Of a stretch of 64,000 bases of DNA, positions 31,701 to 42,548 are shown piece after piece. The translations under genes were made by a program, and so were the position numbers. Location of the stretch: the NCBI RefSeq assembly GCF_037126465.1, contig NC_088206.1, positions 71,923,687 to 71,987,686 of the forward strand. Direction: 5' to 3'. The notes under the pieces were generated by a model. That model worked only from the letters and a program-made list of their open reading frames with translations, was not told where the DNA came from and made no database searches. Each line of letters opens with the position of its first letter. The stretch's first letter is position 1. Origin of the DNA: Ornithodoros turicata. Lineage: Eukaryota > Arthropoda > Arachnida > Ixodida > Argasidae.

Positions 31701-34353
31701 CCATGATCCTAGTTGCCTTCAGAAGAAGAAGAAAAAAGAAGAAACTGTAGTTGGTATCATTTCTCCTTCCCAGTATAGCGTGGACTCCCTGCATGCCAAA
31801 GGCTAATTTCCTCCGCACCATATTCGGCGCACACACGAGACCACCTGAACATTTCCTCTCGCGTGCGCCACAGAGCGGACGAAAAGCAAACCTCATCTTT
31901 CCCCCGTGACAAAAGAAGCGTATCGAAACCCGCCCATTTTACAACTTTATTCGCAGTACACACACACACCCATATGCAACGTGCACGCATATAGAAGCTC
32001 GTGCTACCTGCAACCATCTCTCACCGACCCCATTAAGACTGAAACAAACAAACATAGAAATGACTCTACTGACGTCGTAATGGATGTCTTCCGTGACACG
32101 ATTGAAACTCTCACGCAGAGAATCAAAAATCACCCGCAACAACAACAGCGGATTCGTCGCCTCTGACTCGCAACCGAAGATGCGGATCCAACAAAAAGGC
32201 CCTCTTCTTCTTTCACGAGCGAATACCGCTTTTTGATTTTTCGGCCAAAGCAACAGCACTTGATGAATCGTTGCACGTCAAGCTTTGCTGTTCCTGTGCG
32301 AGTTTCATGTTGTTTAGAGGTGTGGTTTTTTTTTTTTTTTCAGCGAGGTTAGTCTCGACTCGGTGCGTTCTACGGAAACGTAGGTGTTATTTTTTTTATT
32401 AGATTTTAGATTTTTGTTTGGATGTGACACGGAACAAGCTAGGAGCCTCTCTCCCGTTTTGATTCGTTGATTGCTTTGTGTTTTGTTCGCGTGTACATCG
32501 TGTGGATTGGTGCGTGCGGTTTGTTGGTGAAGCAAATTTAGCCTAGCTCGCTGTTGACGCCAATGATTACGGGATGCGAAAAGCGTTACCCTCCGCAAAA
32601 GTTCATTTCAAGGAAATTTACCGGAAGTGCGTCAAAGCAAATTACCTGAAGCACTTTTAAGTGCTGGCACCTTCGGTACACGCAGCTAAGACTATAATTT
32701 TATGGACCTGAAGGCCCGTAAAATTAAGTAATTATCATTATTATTACCCGCTACATATTACCTTCGCAACTTGTAAACGAAGTATAGGGAAGGTAATACA
32801 CCTTGATCATGTCCCGTCCGGTGCGCCTGTGTCAACAGCGCCAGACTCGCGGGGAAGAACTGTACTATTGGCGCGATGATCTTTTCTGCGAGCAGTGCGC
32901 CAACCCAACGTCAGCCCCCCACACACACACCTGACCACGCCACGTGACCATGCGTACACCAGGCATGAAGCGGTCCGGAGCCAAATTCAGCGGTGCGTGA
33001 ATAAAAGAAGACACGCGACATGAGAGCATTTTTGGTGAGCGCGTTTCTCGATAGGAATAACCATTTTTAGCAAAATAAAAAATTAAAAAAATTCATGGCG
33101 TGTTCTGGAAATGTCACAGTCCCTTTAACTTGCACCATACCATGCCCATGAAGATGGCAGGGGCCTTCGGCCACGTTCGAAACCGTCCTTTATTTTTTCG
33201 CTTTGTTTTCTTTTTACTTATCACAAACATAGGAGCGAATGCGTCGCCATCTGCGAACGGGCTGGGTGCACCAGTTCATAAAGTACTATTAGGTTACGGA
33301 TACTGTTCCTAAGGTTACGGGATCGAACCCGACTAAAGACGCAGGCAACCTGGTGGCGACTTGCTAAGATTTCCAACGCAGGGAAAAGAACCTTCCGGGT
33401 GGGGGCAGAAAAAAAACCCAGCGACCGACTGCTGTGTCGCCACTTATGATCCTAGCTGTCTCGCGGCGTAAAACTCTCAACCATCGAAGCCATAGTGTAA
33501 CTGATTGCAGTGCTCTTCGTTTGTCCACGTCTGTACATAGGGTTGCCAGATTTCTTACTGTCGTGGTGCTGAAATTTGGGCATTTGGGCGACTCGGCTAT
33601 TTTCTGGCTACTTTTGTGGATACTTCTCCGCGCTACATTTCAGACTCCTGTGCTATCCTAAATCGGAGTAGTTTTCATCGTGCACCACATAATGCCGAAT
33701 TACGTACAGTGCGTCCATTCCTGTTTGCCTTGATGGATCTGTCACCTCACAGTCAGTACGATGTCCTTCTGACTGTTTTGTTGGGGTGTTGGGAGTTTTC
33801 GCTATCGTTTAGAGTTCTTCATTCCATATGATATGATGCCTGCGCACCACTGGCTACAAGAGAAAATGGCTACTTTCTCATGTCGTGTTGGTAACTTTTC
33901 AGGATTTTTACTTGGCAAACCCTGTCTGTACTAATATCCTGAATTCTTTCGCGGTACTAGCGCAGAATAAAAAAAAGAGCTGTCGCAACTTCATCGACAC
34001 ACGTGCGCGTTCAACGACCAACGGGGGTTTCACGGAAGGCAAACAAGCATGATCCCAACACAATGACAGCCAATCACAAGAGTCACACGTGTGAACAATA
34101 CTTGGCTACCTCCTGACGGCTGTTATGCGTCTGAGTAATGTCCTCTCTCCCGTTGACGGGCGATCCCCGTTTGTTACTTGTCTAACTCCACTCCACGTGG
34201 CGAACGCGGAACGTCATGCATTAGCCAAGAATTCCCAGATGTTATTTCTGCCCCGGGGTCTTCTTTGTCTTCTCCTCCAGAAAGGGCTGCAAGAATGCCG
34301 TAACGGAGGTGGACATCCTTAGTCACCATTGACTTATTTTTACGTATAGAATA
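31701..34353. other. 2.6 kb with no gene recognised
   Basis: Short ORFs only. A T run lies at 32326-32340. Near 33315-33345 a GGATCGAACCC B-box-like motif appears, and near 33440-33478 a TCTCGCGGCGTAAAAC SINE-tail-like motif. They could be ends of a diverged SINE of another type. A weak RNase H-like peptide near 34190-34240 was considered and not accepted. Confidence 0.4.
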
Positions 34354-34354
34354 A

Positions 34355-34502
34355 ATGCGTCACGTCGAGACTGGGAGGTACCCGGGTTCGAATCCTGGTG
34401 CCGGCTGTGCTGTCTGGGGTTTTTCCTGGGTTTTCCTCAGACGCTTTCAGACATATGTCGGCACAGTTCCCTTAGAAGTCGGCCCAGGACGCACATTCCC
34501 CC
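34355..34502 (+). mobile_element. SINE, 5'-truncated
   Basis: Begins in the head just before CGAGACTGGGAGG, continues through B box GGTTCGAATCC at about 34385, GCCGGCTGTGCTGTC, GTTTTTCCTGGGTTTTCC, ATGTCGGCACAGTTCCC and GAAGTCGGCCCAGGACGCA. The tail is missing. A (CAC)n tract and a degenerate minisatellite follow. Confidence 0.82.
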
Positions 34503-34558
34503 AGGGCGTGAGTCGTGACGTTGCCCACATACGTGAGGCCGACAACGGCAAGCCCTAT

Positions 34559-34585
34559 CACCACCACCACCACCACCACCACCAC
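34559..34585 (+). repeat. (CAC)n microsatellite
   Basis: About nine CAC units. They make a false poly-His run in one frame and poly-Val in the complement. Confidence 0.95.
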
Positions 34586-35060
34586 GGCTGTTACCATTAT
34601 ACTGGAGGATGGTACTGTCCTGCTTGTCGCTCTGAAGGTTAAAAGTACACCGGCTATCATTATGTAGATTTATACTATCATGACTATACCACTCTGCAAG
34701 TTCGGTTTGTTCGAATTAATTATCCCAATTTATTATCCCAGTTGTCTCCACTGTTCGAATTATCCAAACTATCGCTCCGCAGGCTTACTCTACCCTGACT
34801 GTCATTCGGTCGGACCTAATTTCTTAGACTATCACATGGCAGGCTCTGGCTACTCAGACTACAGCACCGTCGGTTGGGGTTACTCTGACCTCCACTCTGG
34901 ACTATCAAGACAATCACTCCGCAGCGGGTTCGAATTACCCAAACTACCATTCTGTTGCTCTAGGCTGTCCCGTCTATCCTCATTCTGCGGGACTACTCGG
35001 ACTGTCATCCTGCCAACACACAGCCCTAACCACTCTTCTGCATGTTAGGCCAACCTCGAC
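34586..35060 (+). repeat. Degenerate tandem array encoding G/Y/S-rich peptide
   Basis: GGCTATCATTA, GACTATCAC(T)..GCAGGCT and GGCTACTC(A/T)GACTAC variants recur roughly every 30-40 bp. The 34680-35048 frame translates to repeats such as DYHMAGSGYSDYS. It could be a decayed minisatellite or an eroded repeat-coding exon. No splice sites or signal peptide support a gene. Confidence 0.45.
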
Positions 35061-35197
35061 TATCATTGAACAGGTTCGGAACAAGGAACAGCTTATCGTC
35101 AAAATTAAATTACACCAGTACGCGTGATTTGGCCATTATTAATAATAACCATGTGGTTGTGTGCAACCTATATTAGCACCTACGGGTGCCAGTAGTA

Positions 35198-35365
35198 TTA
35201 TTCGAGAGTTTTCGTGCATCGAACGCCATGGCTTACATACGGGATAGCGCAGTGGTTATGCGCACTGCGCGAAGCTCTCATGTTTTGCGCGTGCGCAGAA
35301 CCATCAACGCTATCCCTTAAGTACGCAAAGGTGATAGCGTATGATACACTAAAACTCTCGAATAA
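35198..35365 (+). mobile_element. MITE-H copy 1, 168 bp
   Basis: TTATTCGAGAGTTTT at the left is matched by its exact complement at the right. The interior includes GGGATAGCG, GCGCACTGCGCGAAGC and GCGCGTGCGCAGAACC. A partial inverted second copy is at 42098-42208. Non-coding. Confidence 0.77.
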
Positions 35366-35909
35366 ACAAATAAATATGCCCCTCCGCTATTAATAATAAC
35401 TATGGTCGTGTCTAACCTAAGAACTGCGCCTTTAAACCCCGCCCACCGCTTGTTCCTATTGGCTGCAATGGCTAGCCGCGTCACTCTACGTCGCGACAAG
35501 TAGTGCGCTGAAACTATCGCAGCATGTCGCCTCTCAGCCACTCCCAATCATTATGATTATGACTATTATTATGACTATGATTACTATTATCGAAGCCCTA
35601 TAGGCGGCACCTGGTGGCGCTGCAGGATTGACGCACTTATGTCTCCTTTTCTCTTTGTTTGTTTTTTTTTGCTTTTTTTCCTTTCAATTCAACTAATAAG
35701 TAATAATACACATTTAACCTGTTTCCTGTACATGTCATAAAGTTTTTTTTTTTTTTAATTTCGTTTTCCTCTGCACGAAAATAGCCCGTATTAACTTCGC
35801 ATTAACCCCCTTCATATACGCCGGTCAAGAATGCGAGCCACTTGCAGTATGCTGCCATCCATCGGTGGTAAAACGCACCCAGGATACTCCCATCTCCCGC
35901 CTTGCAGAG
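35366..35909. other. No gene recognised
   Basis: TTA/ATG-rich simple sequence at 35550-35590 and a T run at 35743-35757. No recognisable protein. Confidence 0.45.
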
Positions 35910-35985
35910 CCAACTTCAGGGGGAATTCTGACGACAGCTGTCTGGCATGTCTGCCGAAAAGCCCAGAGGAAAACCTCAGACAGTA
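35910..35985 (-). repeat. SINE body fragment
   Basis: In complement the segment keeps CCAACTTCAGGGGGAA, TGTCTGGCA-type and GAGGAAAACCTCAGACAG of the SINE body. Flanks do not continue the match. Confidence 0.4.
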
Positions 35986-36313
35986 TACGCAGCTTCGCCA
36001 ACCCAAACCATGACATTGGAACTACCAGCAAAGAGCAGATATTGTATCCATTCAGCCAAAAAACGTATTAACCCCTCTCCCACTCCTTCCTTCTCCCTCT
36101 GCTCATAACATAGAACGCAAGACGCAGATGCTTGGCTGTACTAACAAGGATGTAACAAACGAGACCCTAGGCATGCTGTGCTATACGCTGTATAATCTCC
36201 CTAGCCCACGACATGACAGCACTTAGCAAAAAGAAGAAGAAGAAGAAGAAAAGGAAAGCATGCAGAGAACAAGCACCATTGCAGGTTTCGCTCACCAGAG
36301 GGCGAACGCAAAA

Positions 36314-36378
36314 GGATCCGTCTAAAGTCCCTGGATCATTGAGTAAAGAGGTAAGAGTGATCCAGGGACTTCAGATCC
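36314..36378. repeat. Hairpin, 14-bp perfect stem
   Basis: AAGTCCCTGGATCA (36325-36338) is complementary to TGATCCAGGGACTT (36358-36371), with a 19-nt loop. GGATC / GATCC extend the symmetry outward. Function unknown. It may be the relic of a small foldback. Confidence 0.75.
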
Positions 36379-37131
36379 GTCCACCACCTTTCCCTGCTTG
36401 ACTCATCAATGGGCATTGGGACGTGCATTTGTCACAGACAAGGAGGTTTCCCTCTCTCTCTTCCCGAAGCCTATACCTTCTCCCAGAAGTTCACCAAGGA
36501 GCATGAATGCGATAAGGGAGCCTGTTTCGTATGCGAAGGATACTTTGTATCGCCTGGATAGAGGTTTTCGGGCGCCGTTGTCGTTGATATGGGCGTGCTT
36601 CTTGGAATATGTTACAGGACAGGACTTAAAAGCTACTTAATATCGATTACTGACTTATCTGTTGGCACTTCTCGACACCTTCTGAGGTTAGGGTTTCTGG
36701 TCCTGGCTGTGTTTCAGCTTGGAGGTTCATTACTGACCGTGTCGCTGTGCTCTCATTTCCGACCCTCTTGGTCGTAAGCAGACGATGAAATATTCAGCTG
36801 ATGTTGATGTTGATGAACAAAAATACTAGGGAGAGGTTGAAAAAAATTCATCTGTTTTTTGGGTGAGTGCTCGGTTTGACTTTTCAGCTCTGTGGATGTG
36901 CATGGTGTGCAGTCAGGGTGAGGCTTTTTAAGGGTCAATGGTATAAATTTTTTTAAAATAAACTTTAGAGGATCTGATCTTGGAACTTGTGGTGTTGAAC
37001 TATCGAAGATCGTACATTAGAAGTAAAGAGGACCGTATAGCTCCTATAAATTGACTTTTTTTTTCGTCCTTGATGATGATGGTGCTGATAGGGATGGGGA
37101 AAAATGTTTCTACGGCTACATATATTTTTTA

Positions 37132-37258
37132 GTTAATATTATATATAATAACTAAAGTGTTAGTATAGTACTGTATAATATGTAACATATAGTATAGCAA
37201 AATATATAGTAATATAAAGTATAGTATAGTATTATATATAACTACTATAGTAGTTGCA
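37132..37258. repeat. AT-rich TATAGTA-type array
   Basis: Irregular repeats of AGTATAGTA, ATATAGTA and ATATAACTA over about 125 bp. Low complexity, no coding value. Confidence 0.75.
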
Positions 37259-37349
37259 ATAGTACTCACGTGGACCTCGAGCAGCGCATTTCATATCGTC
37301 ACGGCCCGACGATATCACACATACACAAAGATCATTTTACGTCACAAGG

Positions 37350-37515
37350 ATGGTATAAGCATCCCGCTCATTGGTGGTAGCCAAGGTCGTGCTGAAGACG
37401 AAGAGGTGGTGAGTTCGAACCCTATACCACCAGCAGTGCTGTCCGAGGTTTTCCCTGGGGTTTTCCCGCTCATAGCCACAGTTGCCTCGCGGCGCTAACA
37501 CGAAATAAAGAAATT
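37350..37515 (+). mobile_element. SINE with internal deletion
   Basis: Has the head from GCATCCCGCTCATTGGTGGTAGCC, a B box GAGTTCGAACCC at about 37411, and GAGGTTTTCCCTGGGGTTTTCC. It then jumps directly to CCGCTCATAGCCACAGTTGCCTCGCGGCGCTAACACG. The GTCGGCACAG and GAAGTCGGCC blocks are deleted. Confidence 0.8.
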
Positions 37516-38400
37516 AATTCGTCATATCAAAACCACTCGCAGCTTCTCCATTTCAAGTAAGAAACCAGAGTGATGCAACTTCCTCGAGCGTTGAAAGAAC
37601 GCAATCCTGCAGCTTTCGACAACCTTTCCCTTCACACAACACCAGCTCCATCCCTACTTACATAAACACGCACCAGCAACAACAACAATCCGTAAAGAAA
37701 CACAACACGAGCGCCATCTATCTGTAACATCCTTCCACCCGCCTCTCTAATCAGTATACAACGTGGAGCATTTCTAAACTTAGAGGGACATTCATTAGGT
37801 AGCCTGGCAACGACGATACCTCTTCCTGGGGCAACCATGTCATCGTCAGTTTTCGTCAAGGCTGCCAGAGTAGAATTAACCTGTCTTCACCCGTGCTCTT
37901 TTCTTTTTCTTTTTTTTTCGGGGGTCATTGCTCTAAAACGGATGATATAAGCATATGCGCCGGGTTCCAGGCGGGTTTCGTTATTCGTGCTAGTATAGCG
38001 CTTTTATGAAAAATGACTTCTTCGTTTTGTAGCGCCCGCGGTCGAGAGTTGGCGAACCATGCGACGTAGAGACTTCAGTTGGGAAAATTACTTTTATTTC
38101 GTAGTGGCGTCACCATGATTCATTACAGTTCTGTAAAGCAATGCGTTACTTTGCTCGCTACTACTCTTTTACGCTTAGTAATGCGTCACCAATGTGTCTG
38201 CTTCCAACAAGTAATGACATAACCTTGGTATTACATTTTTGCAGAAGTCTCTAACTGTCCTATGAGATGTTCGAAGCGCGTACTGTATAGAGACGTGATA
38301 AGTTGTTTGTTTTTTACTTTCTTACACATGACCTTTCATTTATTTCCTCTGAAATCGCCCTGTTGGGCTTTACATCAGGCAGGGGCATAGAAAACAGTAT
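37516..38400. other. No gene recognised
   Basis: One minus-strand 75-codon frame near 37632-37859 without known motifs. T-rich run near 37899-37918. Confidence 0.4.
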
Positions 38401-38464
38401 AGGATGTGTTAAGCAATGGTACATAAATACATTTATATTTATGTACCATTGTTTACCACATCCT
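38401..38464. repeat. Strong hairpin, ~28-bp stem
   Basis: AATGGTACATAAAT (from 38415) pairs with ATTTATGTACCATT, and the outer GGATGTG / CACATCC arms continue the stem with a few mismatches. The loop is under 10 nt. The size resembles a microRNA precursor or a tiny foldback. No evidence for expression. Confidence 0.8.
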
Positions 38465-38530
38465 TATATATATGCATATATCCTTACACCCTTATTACAT
38501 CCTTAGACATCCTTATTAATATTTATATTC

Positions 38531-38640
38531 TCACCAGATAAGGCCTGTCAAAGCAGATTCAAACTCATCGCGTGCGATAGGGAAGGCTGTTCCAGTCTGT
38601 TGTGACTTTTTTTTTTCTACAAATCGCCACGTATATGAAT
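38531..38640 (-). pseudogene. Non-LTR retrotransposon ORF2 extreme C-terminus
   Basis: On the minus strand DWNSLPYRT (about 38598-38572) is followed, after a frameshift, by DEFESALTGLIW and a TGA stop at 38533-38531. W-N-x-L-P followed by F-x-x-x-L ending is typical of Jockey/CR1-clade ORF2 C-termini. Upstream minus-strand sequence to about 38920 is open in part but I do not recognise the RT. A 5'-truncated, frameshifted relic. Confidence 0.5.
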
Positions 38641-39268
38641 GATTTCATCGGGATATGGGAGCAGTATACGTAATTTGAATGAGCTACCATAGATAAGATA
38701 AACCGCAGCGTAGAAGGAGTTGGTGCTGAATGACTCTGTCCTCTTCCTTGGCGACTTCGTCGGCGCAAAGGTGACTGGAAAAAACCAACTTGGGGATTTT
38801 TCTTGGCTGTAACAGGAATAATCCCAGTTGGCTTTAGACAATGCCTGAATTTTCAACCCAAGTAATGAGTAAATATCAGTACGCATTACCCGGCAAAAAT
38901 GTAATGGCACTTGCTCCTCCACAAAAATCTAATTAATGTATTAGATTAGCTAGGCTTAAGAAACACGCTGTCAACGTCTGCTGTCCAAGAAGACGGGGCT
39001 CAATCAACGATGCTGCAAACCCCACAGGGGAAATCACACGATATGTTATTACGTTTCCATTTTGCGAAGCGGAAACCGAAAGTGGCGATTCGGAATCTCA
39101 TTTTCATACACTGAGCATGCGCAAGTACTTAGCAAGCACTACAGCACGACGCAGACGATACATCTTGTTTTCACCTGCCTGTTAAAAACAATAAGAATGG
39201 AAAAAAAGGAGGAGGAGAAAATATGTATGAAGGATATCGCTATGTGATATACTCCCGCGCGCTAACAC
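38641..39268. other. No gene recognised
   Basis: A 101-codon minus-strand frame (38617-38922) may be upstream sequence of the retroelement relic, but it carries no motif I can name. The rest is featureless. Confidence 0.35.
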
Positions 39269-39421
39269 CCCAAGCAGCAAAATGTACTGAAAGTCGAGTG
39301 CAATACGGGTGGACGGGTAGGTGGAAGGCCTTGAACAGACTGATGAAACTAAAGAACATTGATAAGACACATACCGTCCACCCCTATTGCACTCGACTTT
39401 CAGTACATTGTGCTGCTTGGG
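39269..39421 (-). mobile_element. MITE-G copy 2, 153 bp, inverted interior
   Basis: Ends CCCAAGCAGCA(A/C)AATGTAC match in inverted orientation over about 40 bp. The interior (GGTAGGTGGAAGGCCTTGAACAG...) is the complement of the interior of 13753-13905. The two copies have the same length. Confidence 0.9.
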
Positions 39422-39470
39422 ACGGCACGCGCGGTAACGGTGACACATGGACGGTAACCTGACACATGGA

Positions 39471-39953
39471 CACGTTTGAACTCCTTTACATTAGGGGTCC
39501 TTTTTACAGCTGCAAAGGACACCTTCGCGAAAGGTGTTCGTGCCGGTGACACACGGCAAGAGCGAACTCCTTTTTGTGTTTCGTTTGAAAAATGCACCCA
39601 AAGATGTCGCGCTAGATATTTCCATTATAACTAGCCTGCACGTACGACATAGGAACAGTAAACGTAACAATACGACTAATGAATTCAAAATACGTACTGC
39701 AACTGCAATATCTGCACGCAGACTTCGAGTAACTTGAAAAATGAAAACGCGGTCTAGCCTTCGTTCGAAAGTATTGTCGTCATATGGCCCTTCGCTCGCG
39801 GCTACGCCATACACCTTTACCGACGAAAAAGAGATAGCCGATCACAGCTTCCCAAAAGCACAGCTTCATAAAAGGAGATTCTCCTTTACCGTGTGTCACG
39901 TCACACAACGCCTTACCGCTAGGTGTCCCTATGCGTAAAGGAGTTCAAACGTG
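39471..39953. mobile_element. MITE-F, 483 bp, single copy
   Basis: CACGTTTGAACTCCTTTAC at the left is complementary to the right end over 19 bp without mismatch. Inner blocks AGGGGTCC / AGGGACACC and GTGACACACGG / CCGTGTGTCAC extend the symmetry. Duplicated target not clear. Non-coding. Confidence 0.75.
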
Positions 39954-39954
39954 A

Positions 39955-39956
<2 letters not shown>

Positions 39957-39992
<36 letters not shown>

Positions 39993-39997
39993 GTGTC
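39957..39997 (+). repeat. (GT)n microsatellite
   Basis: About 20 GT units with one C interruption, adjoining the end of MITE-F. Confidence 0.95.
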
Positions 39998-40245
39998 AGT
40001 AACGTCTGCAACGGTACTATATGCACATCATGAGGAAGTACAGAGAGCACTATGCCGAACCGAAACTAAAGACACGAACAACATCACCTTACAGGATAGT
40101 GCCCGCACCAACCACGCATGCGCAGGAACTTGATCTAGCACACACCCCATTGACTGGCAGACAGTCCCCTCAGCAATACCACGCCACCAACCGAACACCC
40201 ATGGATTGCAGACGACACTTTTGTCGTCGTTCGCAAAATCAAGAG

Positions 40246-40934
40246 CAGACTTGTACGTATTTGGAGTATTGTATTTAAAATACAATTTGCGGTATTTTGG
40301 TACTCTACTCAATACCTTTTGTTTTGTGTATTTGTACTCTATTTAAAATACATTTTATGGTATTTTCTACTCAATACTCTAATTACGTATTTTGGATCCC
40401 CCTCTCAAACTTTCTGTGTCTGGTCTTTCCATTATCTTGCTTGTTCAGTGGAAATATCCTGAGTCCCTCGGACTTGACCCGGACATTGGCCCTTCTTGGA
40501 AGTCTTCATTTAGAGATCTTGCCCCATGTGTACTAATCCTTGGCCAGTGAGAGTTCTATTATGTGTGCCCTGACGCGGTGACGCCGAATTCTGACCTCGC
40601 CAAGCAGTGACCTGCTAGAAGTTTGCTTTGTTCTGGGTCACATATAGTTAGTGGAGTCATGTGGTATCTTTTTGTCATCTTTTTGGGACTTGTGTTTAGA
40701 TGACTCCTATCACACAGCGGCGGCTAGCGTAGTGCGCGGGGTTTAGGTGATTCATGTGGCATAGCGGCGATTTGCCGCATCGACCAGTGACTTTTTTGCG
40801 TTCAAGGATAAATAGTATCTTAATTGTATTTCAAATACTTTCTGAAGTATTTTGTACTCTATCTTAATCACATTCTAACGTTAGTATTTATCATCTTATC
40901 TTAAATACATTTTTGAGTATCTTGTACATGTCTG
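40246..40934. mobile_element. hAT-type element, 689 bp, 8-bp duplication
   Basis: Ends CAGAC(T/A)TGTAC are inverted. Flanks ATCAAGAG (40238-40245) and AGCAAGAG (40935-40942) are an 8-bp duplication with one mismatch. GTATTTNAAATAC motifs recur inside both ends. The TIR start equals that of 10019-10436, although the subterminal motif differs. No transposase is recognisable. Confidence 0.9.
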
Positions 40935-40942
40935 AGCAAGAG

Positions 40943-41725
40943 TAAAGCGACCAAAAGACCCCAATGTTGTGAGCATCAACCGGACATGCGCAGTAACGTC
41001 ATCGGACCGTTAGCAGACGACAGCCTACGTTTTCCACTTCTCGGTCGCAAAGGCGAGACGAAGGTAAAACCCACAAACAACTGTCTGACAGTCCCGTATG
41101 TCATCCGCAATGTAAAATCTCTGGAAACGATTACGCAGTGTTGCAACAGAAGACAGCTACGAGAGACACGGAATGAAGGGGAAATAAATTTTCTTCACGA
41201 GTACAAAAACAAAAAGAACACGTTTTCCACGTTTAAGAAGAAGGAAAACGCCGTGGGATGGCGCTGCTTTTGTCTTTCTCTTTTCTGTTTTGCCGACTGC
41301 AAACGCTCCAATCTGAAACTTAATCAGCGCATACGTCGGGAAAAAGTCAGGTCTTGATACAAATGACTTTCAAATTCGCAGTCGGCCATTTCTCAATGTG
41401 GTTCCTCCGATAGAAGCTGAAATTTCTTTTCCTTGGTCGTTTAAGAAAAAAAAAAAAAAATGAAGATCCTCAAAGCCCCCATCCGTCTTGTTCATTGTGG
41501 CTAACAGTGCGACTCATTTATTCATTGGGGATGGAATAGGGAAAATGAGAGAGTGCAGAAATGGGGAAAGAAACGAGTTGAGGAGGAAGAAGCGTACCTG
41601 GACAGGATACATAGAGACAGATAATGCATCTTTCATTGTCGTTTTTTTTCTTCTTTCGTACTACGTGGGCAGAATCATTATGCTGTCTCTTGAAGACACA
41701 TTGCAATGTTTGATATGAAACCGCA
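40943..41725. other. No gene recognised
   Basis: A 123-codon plus-strand frame (40986-41357) is lysine-rich and low complexity and matches nothing known. A run at 41445-41460. Confidence 0.4.
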
Positions 41726-41990
41726 TTTTTTTTAGTTCCGTGTAAGCGCCACGAAGCAACAGTGGCTATGAGCGGCGTACAGGTGGAGAGAGGACAGCAG
41801 GAAGAAGTGGAGGAGAGGGGGGTTAGTATGAGCCCTGGGACGACTTCATGGGGGAACTGTGCTGACATTCGTCTGGAAAGCCTTCTGAAAATCCAAAGAA
41901 AAAAACTCAGACAGCGCAGCCGGTGGTAGGATTAGAAGCCACCTTCTCCTGCTGAAACCGGTACAGCAGCTGCTCAGAGACTGCCATGCG
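41726..41990 (-). mobile_element. SINE, near full length, diverged
   Basis: In complement: T run (tail), GTGTAAGCGCCACGAAGC, GCTATGAGCGGCGTAC, GAGGACAGCAGGA, GAGCCCTGGGACGACTTCA, CTGACATTCGTCTGG, ACTCAGACAGCGCAG and a damaged B box GGATTAGAAGCC at about 41930. The head beyond is poorly preserved. Confidence 0.82.
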
Positions 41991-42034
41991 CGCTCCCTGG
42001 TCACAAGTGAGGTGACGGGGGAACCCATCTTACA

Positions 42035-42081
42035 GAGACTTTGCGGAACAGTAAGTGCTTCACAATAAAGTTGTTGTTGTT
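42035..42081 (+). repeat. Retroelement tail AATAAAG(TTG)n
   Basis: CACAATAAAGTTGTTGTTGTTGG is the same ending as the non-LTR 3' ends at 6418 and 61748. Upstream identity is lost, and the adjacent SINE may have replaced it. Confidence 0.3.
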
Positions 42082-42097
42082 GGCAGTTTGAATTAAT

Positions 42098-42208
42098 GAA
42101 GAGTTTTATTGCATCGTACGCTATCGTCTTTGCGTACGTAAGGGATAGCGTTGGTGGTTCTGCGCACGCGCAAAACATAAAAAGAGAGCTTCGCACATTG
42201 CGACGCTA
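42098..42208 (-). mobile_element. MITE-H copy 2, partial
   Basis: GAGTTTTATTGCATCGTACGC, TTTGCGTACGTAAGGGATAGCG, GGTTCTGCGCACGCGCAAAACAT and GAGAGCTTCGC follow the complement of 35198-35365 in order. The far terminus is lost. Confidence 0.65.
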
Positions 42209-42269
42209 TCGGTGCCACACTGCCGACAATGGGCTGCAATGTCCCGGACTGTTGACGGGCGCGTTTAAT

Positions 42270-42548
42270 AAATTCCCTCAAACAACTGTTCCTCGACTGT
42301 TCCCGAGGATGCCTTCGATGTTCACCGGCGTGACTGCACTCGGAAGAACGTGTCCACGTGATTCATTCGGCGCCATATACCGCGTCCTTCGCCAAACTGT
42401 CTGCACCATTCGTCCAATCTTCCCCTCGACATCGTTTGTTTTGTGCCTGTAATCTTTGTAAAGTCTCAGCTGGTTTGACGTTCTCCTTCGCAAGGAACTT
42501 GGTTATGCATCGCTGTTCCACAGCTACAGACACACTGCTCGCAGCCAT
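42270..42548 (-). pseudogene. Mariner-type (HTH_48-like) transposase N-terminus, degenerate
   Basis: On the minus strand an ATG at 42548 opens VEQRCITKFLAKENVKPAETLQRLQAQ, which resembles the N-terminal HTH of mariner-related transposases (VEQR-x-x-IKF...G-x-KP-x-E-I-x-x-R-L). After a frameshift come LDEWCRQFGEGRG, like the family's V-x-x-W-x-x-x-F-x-x-G-R. After another shift come SAVTPVNIEGIL, like the T-x-x-N-I-x-x-V linker. A stop at about 42284 ends the readable part. The catalytic domain is absent. In intact relatives this domain binds the inverted repeats. Assignment is by pattern only. Confidence 0.55.

Larger units (their letters stand above)
35986..37349. other. No gene recognised; (AAG)n tract
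   Basis: An (AAG)n tract lies at 36226-36251. The ORFs at 36398-36640 and 36589-36777 have no recognisable product. A hairpin and an AT-rich array are listed separately. Confidence 0.45.

Noticed and set aside
33315..33478. Additional SINE of another type
   Set aside because: A B-box-like motif and a tail-like motif are present, but no body aligns with other copies in the window.
34125..34322. Weak RNase H-like peptide (TPLHVANAERHALAK)
   Set aside because: It resembles the H-x-x-I-x-GNE-x-AD-x-LAK motif only loosely, lacks the key Asp, and has no flanking retroelement sequence.
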